Shown here in pieces: positions 59,849 to 64,000 of a DNA stretch of 64,000 nt. The position numbers and the translations under genes are program-made. Numbering within the stretch: the stretch's first letter is position 1; each line of letters begins with the position of its first letter. The notes under the pieces were generated by a model. That model did no database searches. It saw only the letters and a program-made list of their open reading frames with translations, and was not told where the DNA came from. Origin of the DNA: Chersky-840 sp036511675 (lineage in GTDB: Bacteria > Actinomycetota > Acidimicrobiia > Acidimicrobiales > UBA8190); the NCBI GenBank assembly GCA_036511675.1, contig DATCBU010000116.1:1-64000 (forward strand), in the 5' to 3' direction.

Positions 59849-60400
59849 ATGGCCCGCATCACTCCTTCTGACACCATCGCCGACGTGGTCGTCGTCGAGG
59901 CCGACACCCACGGCGACGAGCGCGGCCGGTTCGTCGAGACCTACCGCCGGTCCTGGTTCCCCCTGGGGCGAGAGATGGTGCAGGGGAACCGCTCGGAGAA
60001 GCAGGCGGGGGCGGTGGTAGGACTGCACTACCACCTTCACCAGGCGGACTACTGGTACGTGCTGCGAGGGACGGCCCGGGTCGTGTTGCACGACCTCCGA
60101 GTGGGGTCGCCGACTGAAGCCGCCACGCTGACCCTCGACATCGACGGCGAACGCGACAACGGCGTGTTCATCCCCCCGGGTGTCGCCCATGGGTTCGCGT
60201 CGCTCACCGACATCTTGCTGTGGTACCTGGTCGACAACTACTACAACCCCAACGACGAGCTGGGCGTGGCCTGGGACGACCCCGAGATCGGCGTCGATTG
60301 GGGAATCGACACCCCCGTCCTCTCGCCCCGTGACCAGTCCAACCCCCGCCGGGCGGAGCTCAGCCCGCCGGTGAGGCCCCACTTCGGTCTTCGCACGTAA
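59849..60400 (+). CDS. dTDP-4-dehydrorhamnose 3,5-epimerase family (RfbC-like)
   Basis: A 183-residue cupin-fold epimerase. It has VVVVEADTHGDERGRFVETY, the catalytic-site stretch NRSEKQAGAVVGLHYHLHQA with the His base (about 62-66), YWYVLRGTARVVLHDLR, FIPPGVAHGFASLTDILLWY and the closing DPEIGVDWGI. It would epimerise a dTDP-keto-sugar on the way to dTDP-rhamnose or a related sugar, which fits the polysaccharide region at 23-36 kb; the other rml genes are not in this window. Confidence 0.87.
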   Translation: MARITPSDTIADVVVVEADTHGDERGRFVETYRRSWFPLGREMVQGNRSEKQAGAVVGLHYHLHQADYWYVLRGTARVVLHDLRVGSPTEAATLTLDIDGERDNGVFIPPGVAHGFASLTDILLWYLVDNYYNPNDELGVAWDDPEIGVDWGIDTPVLSPRDQSNPRRAELSPPVRPHFGLRT

Positions 60401-60462
60401 ACGGGCGCGCGCGGCGCGCTGACCGGCTGGACTCGGAGGCCCGGAACCGGCACGCTGGCGGC

Positions 60463-60870
60463 GTGGACGAATCGCAACAGTGGGTGGAGTTCGGTCGCTG
60501 GCTCGCCGAGCAGCGCGAGCAACGTGGTCTGCGCCGTCGTGACGCGGCCCGAAGGGCCAAGGTCCCCGAAACGCTGTGGAGGGATCTCGAGACCGGTCGC
60601 AAAGAGGCCATCGGCGCCATCCGTCTTCTCCCCAACCCCAGTGCCGATGTCCTCGAACGCGTGGCCGGCGCACTGGAGGTCCCGATCGAGGACGTGCTCG
60701 CCCGGATCGGTCGGCCGACGCGTCCGCGGTCCTCAACCGACGCGGCGGCGTCCAAGACAGAAGACGACGGGTCGATTCTGGGAGTGAAGCTGCGCCGGCT
60801 CTCCAAACGGGATCGGGCCCTGGTGGAACACCTGGTCGACGCCATGCTCGAGCACGAGCACCGCGGCTAG
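60463..60870 (+). CDS. XRE-family helix-turn-helix protein
   Basis: A 135-residue DNA-binding protein. The HTH spans about residues 11-60: WLAEQREQRGLRRRDAARRA, VPETLWRDLETGRKEAIGAI, then VLERVAGALEVPIEDVLARI. The C-terminal helix LRRLSKRDRALVEHLVDAML could mediate dimerisation. Targets unknown. It ends 7 bases before the LLM oxidoreductase gene, with which it may be co-transcribed and which it may regulate. Confidence 0.82.
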   Translation: MDESQQWVEFGRWLAEQREQRGLRRRDAARRAKVPETLWRDLETGRKEAIGAIRLLPNPSADVLERVAGALEVPIEDVLARIGRPTRPRSSTDAAASKTEDDGSILGVKLRRLSKRDRALVEHLVDAMLEHEHRG

Positions 60871-60877
60871 GCGCCCT

Positions 60878-62128
60878 GTGCGTTTCGGCATCTTCTACGA
60901 GTTCCAACTGCCCCGTCCCTGGGCCCCGGGTGACGAGCACCGACTCCTGAAAGAAGCCCTCGAGCAGGTGGAGCTGGCCGACCGCCTGGGCTTCGACTAC
61001 GTGTGGGAGGTCGAGCACCACTTCCTCGAGGAGTACTCCCACTCCTCGGCGCCCGAGGTCTTCCTGGCTGCTGCCAGCCAGCGCACCCATCGCATCAGGC
61101 TCGGGCACGGCATCGTGCAGTTGCCGGTGGGATTCAACCACCCCGCCCGGGTGGCCGAGCGCATCGCCACGCTCGACCTCGTGTCCGACGGCCGGGTCGA
61201 TTTCGGCACCGGCGAGTCGAGCTCCGAGGCGGAGCTGGGCGGCTACGGCGTCGACCGTGGCACCAAGCGCGAGCAGTGGCGCGAGGCGCTCGATGTCGTC
61301 AGCCGGCTCATGACCGAGGAGCCGTTCGCGGGCTACGAGGGTCGATTCGTCCAGATGCCCCCGAGAAATCTGGTGCCCAAGCCCCTGCAACGACCGCACC
61401 CCCCGCTGTGGGTGGCGTGCAGCCGACGCGACACCATCCATCTGGCCGCCACGTTGGGGATCGGGGCACTCACGTTCTCGTTCGTGGAGGCCGAAGAGGC
61501 CAAGGCGTGGGTCGACGACTACTACGCCACCATCGAGTCGGACGATTGCGTTCCCGCCGGGTTCGCGGTGAATCCCAGTCTGGCGTGCGTCCTGCCGCTC
61601 ATGTGCCACGAGGATGAGCTCACCGCCATCGATCGCGGTCTCGACGGCAGCCACTTCTTCGGGTATTCGCTCGGGCATTACTACGTGTTCGGAATGCACA
61701 AGCCGGGGGTGACCGACGTGTGGCAGGAGTTCCTCGAGAACCGTGACCGCTTCGGTTTCAGCCGGTCCGTGGCCGCCCAGACCGGCCAGCAGTTGGGCGC
61801 CCAGCTCATGGAGCAGGGCCTCGGATCATTGCGCGGTGCGGTGGGGACCCCGGCGCAGATCAGGACGCTCGTACGGCAGTACGAGGACGCCGGGGTCGAT
61901 CAGCTCATCTTCGTGAGCCAAGCGGGACGGAACCGTCACGAGCACATCTGCGAGTCGCTCGAGCTCTTTGCCCATGAGGTCATGCCCGAGTTCCACCAGC
62001 GTGCCGAAGCGGCGGAGAGGGAAAAGGCGCACCGCCTGGCCCCGTCGATCGCGGCCGCTCTGGCCCGGCGGGACCCCCCGCGGCCCGCGCCTGGCGACTA
62101 CGCCTTTCCCGCCATGCCGCAGTTCTGA
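60878..62128 (+). CDS. LLM class flavin-dependent oxidoreductase
   Basis: A 416-residue luciferase-like TIM-barrel monooxygenase. It shows RFGIFYEFQLPRPWAPGDEH, GFDYVWEVEHHFLEEYSHSS, LGHGIVQLPVGFNHPARVAE, VDFGTGESSSEAELGGYGVD and HPPLWVACSRRDTIHLAATL, then RTLVRQYEDAGVDQLIFVSQ in the final barrel strands. It uses reduced FMN (or F420, common in actinobacteria), possibly supplied by the flavin reductase encoded upstream. Substrate unknown. GTG 60878 follows the XRE stop by 7 bases. Confidence 0.9.
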   Translation: MRFGIFYEFQLPRPWAPGDEHRLLKEALEQVELADRLGFDYVWEVEHHFLEEYSHSSAPEVFLAAASQRTHRIRLGHGIVQLPVGFNHPARVAERIATLDLVSDGRVDFGTGESSSEAELGGYGVDRGTKREQWREALDVVSRLMTEEPFAGYEGRFVQMPPRNLVPKPLQRPHPPLWVACSRRDTIHLAATLGIGALTFSFVEAEEAKAWVDDYYATIESDDCVPAGFAVNPSLACVLPLMCHEDELTAIDRGLDGSHFFGYSLGHYYVFGMHKPGVTDVWQEFLENRDRFGFSRSVAAQTGQQLGAQLMEQGLGSLRGAVGTPAQIRTLVRQYEDAGVDQLIFVSQAGRNRHEHICESLELFAHEVMPEFHQRAEAAEREKAHRLAPSIAAALARRDPPRPAPGDYAFPAMPQF

Positions 62129-62163
62129 GGCTCCAGGCCAAACCCCGGATGGGCGTTGCGCCT

Positions 62164-62178
62164 GCTCGGAAACCGAGC
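62164..62178 (+). terminator. Small hairpin after the LLM gene
   Basis: GCTCGG (62164-62169) and CCGAGC (62173-62178) form a 6-bp stem with an AAA loop, 35 bases after the LLM stop. No U-tract follows. Confidence 0.3.
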
Positions 62179-62241
62179 CCACGGCGCCTCTGGGGGCCCC
62201 GATCGTCCCCGAGGTACCCAAGCGCCGCCGCGTTCGGTTGA

Positions 62242-63057
62242 ATGGAGGCGATGGCGACCATCGTGGTTCTGGGTGTGATCGCCCTCGTTGCGGCCATCGT
62301 GGCGTGGGTGACATGGCAGCGCGGCGCCGACGAGCGCCAGTCGGTACAGCACCACCAGCACACCCTCGAGACCCTTCGACACGTGGCGGACCGGGATCCG
62401 CCGTCGGTGTGGCCCGGTCAGTCCCGTCGATCCACGTCCAAGAACCGGCCGACGCTACGCCCTCCCGGGGGGACACCCAAAGAGACGTCCAAGGCGCAGG
62501 CGCCGGCGACGACGCATGTGCGGTCGCCGCTCCCCGGCGCAGCCGTGCGGGCGCGACGCGGGGCGCGCGCCCGCGTGCGGCGGGCCCGGACGGTGGCGGT
62601 GGCGGCGGTGATCGTCGTGGGGGGCGTCGTCGGTGGTGCGTTGGCATTGGGGCGATCCCACGTGCCGGCGCGAGCGTCGTCACCGCCGACCGTCCCGTCG
62701 CGGCCCATCACGGCGGCCGGTCGTGGTCTGCCCACCACGACCGTGCTCACGCGTGTCGTGGTGCCGAGTTCCCCGACGGCGTTCTCCGCTCGCTACGCGG
62801 CGCCGTCGACGACCTACGCCGTCGCCATCAGCGCCTCGGCCATGTGCTGGGTGATGGCGACGGACCCTTCGTCGGGGCACGTGGTGTGGACCGGGACCAT
62901 CGCAGCCGGGGCGTCGCGCTCGTTGTCGGTCTCGGGGAGCCTCGCCGTCGAGCTCGGCGCCCCCAGCGACGCCAGCGTGACGATGGACGGACGCGCCGTC
63001 CAACTCCCCACCGGGTTCCGCTCGCCGTTCACGTTGACCTTCCAGCGCGCGCCCTAG
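62242..63057 (+). CDS. Membrane protein with RodZ-like C-terminal domain (DUF4115-like)
   Basis: A 271-residue protein. A first helix (MATIVVLGVIALVAAIVAWV) is followed by a cytosolic basic stretch with RARRGARARVRRARTV, a second helix (about 117-137, VAAVIVVGGVVGGALALG), a Pro/Ser/Thr-rich linker and a beta domain from about 190: AVAISASAMCWVMATDPSSG, GTIAAGASRSLSVSGSLAVE and SVTMDGRAVQLPTGFRSPFT. This last part has the DUF4115 pattern found at the extracellular end of RodZ, a cell-shape protein. The HTH that RodZ carries at its N-terminus is missing. Function unproven. Confidence 0.7.
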   Translation: MEAMATIVVLGVIALVAAIVAWVTWQRGADERQSVQHHQHTLETLRHVADRDPPSVWPGQSRRSTSKNRPTLRPPGGTPKETSKAQAPATTHVRSPLPGAAVRARRGARARVRRARTVAVAAVIVVGGVVGGALALGRSHVPARASSPPTVPSRPITAAGRGLPTTTVLTRVVVPSSPTAFSARYAAPSTTYAVAISASAMCWVMATDPSSGHVVWTGTIAAGASRSLSVSGSLAVELGAPSDASVTMDGRAVQLPTGFRSPFTLTFQRAP

Positions 63058-63072
63058 GCCCGGTCTCTCGGC

Positions 63073-64000
63073 TCAGGGGGCGAGGCCCACCGCGTCGAGG
63101 ACGAATGCGACGACGAACGCCTCGTCGCGCCAGGCCTCGTAGCGGCCCGACGGCCCGCCGTGACCCGAGTCGAGCTCGACCTTGAACAGCACCCGCCCCT
63201 CGGGGTCCGCGGCCCGGAGCTTCTGTACCCATTTGGCGGGCTCCCAGTAGCCGACACGCGGGTCCTCGAGCCCCGCCGTGACGAGCATGTCGGGATATCG
63301 CCTCGATCGGACGTTGTCGTAGGGGCTGTAGGCCTTCATGACCGAATACACCTCGGGATCGGCAACAGGATTCCCCCACTCCTCCCATTCGATGACGGTC
63401 AGGGGCAAGGTGTCGTCGAGCATGGTGCTCAGGCAGTCGACGAACGGCACCTCGGCCACCATGGCCCGGAACAGCTCGGGAGCCAGGTTGGCCGCCGCCC
63501 CCATGAGCAGGCCCCCCGCTGAGCCACCTCGGGCCACCAAGCGGTCGGGCGCGGTCCACCGGTCTTCGACGAGGTGCCGCGCGCACGCCACGAAGTCGGT
63601 GAACGTGTTGGGTTTGGCGAGGAGCTTGCCCTCCTCGTACCACCGGCGCCCGAGCTCCCCCCCGCCGCGCACATGCGCGATGGCGAACACGAAGCCACGA
63701 TCGAGAAGGCTGAGCCGCAGCGACGAGAAGACGGGGTCGATGGAGTACTCGTAGGAGCCGTAGCCGTAGAGCAAGCACGGCGCCGTGCCGTCACGGGCCA
63801 CGTCCCGACGGACCACGATCGACATCGGCACCTGGGTCCCGTCCGTCGCCGTCGCCCACCGGCGCTCGGTGACGTAGCGAGACGGGTCGTAATCGCCGAG
63901 CACAGGCTGGCGCTTACGCAGCACGGTATCCCCGCTCCCGAGATCGAGGTCGTAGACCGATCGGGGCGTGATCAGCGACGAGTACTCGTAGCGCAGGGAC
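63073..64000 (-). CDS. ptrB: Oligopeptidase B-like S9 peptidase, 3' part only
   Basis: The last 309 codons; the gene enters from the right edge. The frame is open to the edge and reads LRYEYSSLITPRSVYDLDLG, then LGDYDPSRYVTERRWA, LLYGYGSYEYSIDP, AHVRGGGELGRRWYEEGKL, the nucleophile RGGSAGGLLMGAAANLAPEL, then VSAGLEDPRVGYWEP-like VTAGLEDPRVGYWEP with the Asp, and DSGHGGPSGRYEAW with the catalytic His. This is the prolyl oligopeptidase family, oligopeptidase B branch, which cleaves short peptides after basic residues; the N-terminal beta-propeller lies outside the window. Confidence 0.92.
   Translation of the reverse strand, partial: SLRYEYSSLITPRSVYDLDLGSGDTVLRKRQPVLGDYDPSRYVTERRWATATDGTQVPMSIVVRRDVARDGTAPCLLYGYGSYEYSIDPVFSSLRLSLLDRGFVFAIAHVRGGGELGRRWYEEGKLLAKPNTFTDFVACARHLVEDRWTAPDRLVARGGSAGGLLMGAAANLAPELFRAMVAEVPFVDCLSTMLDDTLPLTVIEWEEWGNPVADPEVYSVMKAYSPYDNVRSRRYPDMLVTAGLEDPRVGYWEPAKWVQKLRAADPEGRVLFKVELDSGHGGPSGRYEAWRDEAFVVAFVLDAVGLAP

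Noticed and set aside
59588..61699. A 700-codon leftward open frame opposite the flavin reductase, rfbC, XRE and LLM genes
   Set aside because: It crosses four genes with clear family motifs and several promoter signals; its own sequence is low complexity and Arg/Gly/Pro-rich.
1..64000. CRISPR arrays, riboswitches or rRNA genes
   Set aside because: I saw no regularly spaced repeats, no conserved riboswitch cores and no rRNA sequence; the repeats found are short tandem duplications inside or between genes.

Overview
The window is a 64 kb piece of a very GC-rich chromosome carrying only core and ordinary accessory genes: no phage, no CRISPR array, no intact insertion sequence. The block prs, rplY, pth, mfd, surA-like, mazG, eno, ftsB, DUF501, ppx is a typical actinobacterial arrangement. 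Together with RipA-like NlpC/P60 proteins and many leaderless-looking starts, it points to Actinomycetota. An acidimicrobial relative (class Acidimicrobiia) is my best guess, but that is inference and no marker here proves it.

Layout. 0-2 kb: three leftward genes (GT2, methyltransferase, truncated membrane protein), probably for a lipid-linked glycan. 2.1-8.8 kb: a leftward catabolic operon made of a biotin-dependent acyl-CoA carboxylase (beta, then alpha with biotin carrier), an AtuA family protein and an acyl-CoA dehydrogenase. 8.9-23.1 kb: rightward housekeeping block, opened by a GlmU-like protein that lacks the acetyltransferase half. 23.1-35.7 kb: surface polysaccharide region with GT2 enzymes, DUF2304, a nucleotide-sugar dehydrogenase/GT2/epimerase operon, two large polytopic membrane proteins, a methyltransferase and a 1165-residue sulfotransferase-like/methyltransferase/GT2/GT2 fusion. 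35.7-44.4 kb: aminotransferase, GNAT, an SDR/acyltransferase pair, NlpC/P60, carboxylesterase, and a GT2/methyltransferase pair. 44.4-44.8 kb: an odd tRNA with anticodon UAA but a short variable loop, followed by a decayed IS481-type tail. 44.8-52.1 kb: MarR, DinB-like, Lgt, SDR, a second NlpC/P60, a dienelactone hydrolase and a DUF885-type protein. 52.1-57.3 kb: three enzymes that fit the ethylmalonyl-CoA pathway (Mcl, Mcd-like, MaoC hydratase) mixed with a methyltransferase, a small conserved protein and mutY. 57.3-64 kb: hydrolases, flavin enzymes, an RfbC-type epimerase, an XRE protein, a RodZ C-domain-like protein and the 3' part of an oligopeptidase B gene.

Two genome-wide habits stand out. 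About fourteen genes have a hexamer TAnnnT (often TAGCNT) ending 6-7 nt before the start codon, with no Shine-Dalgarno sequence, as expected of leaderless mRNAs; this also decides several starts. Three genes (pth, the DUF501 gene and an MBL-fold hydrolase) seem to need CTG as start codon. Translational coupling through ATGA, GTGA, TTGA or TGATG overlaps is frequent. All functions are read from sequence motifs by eye; nothing was searched against a database.
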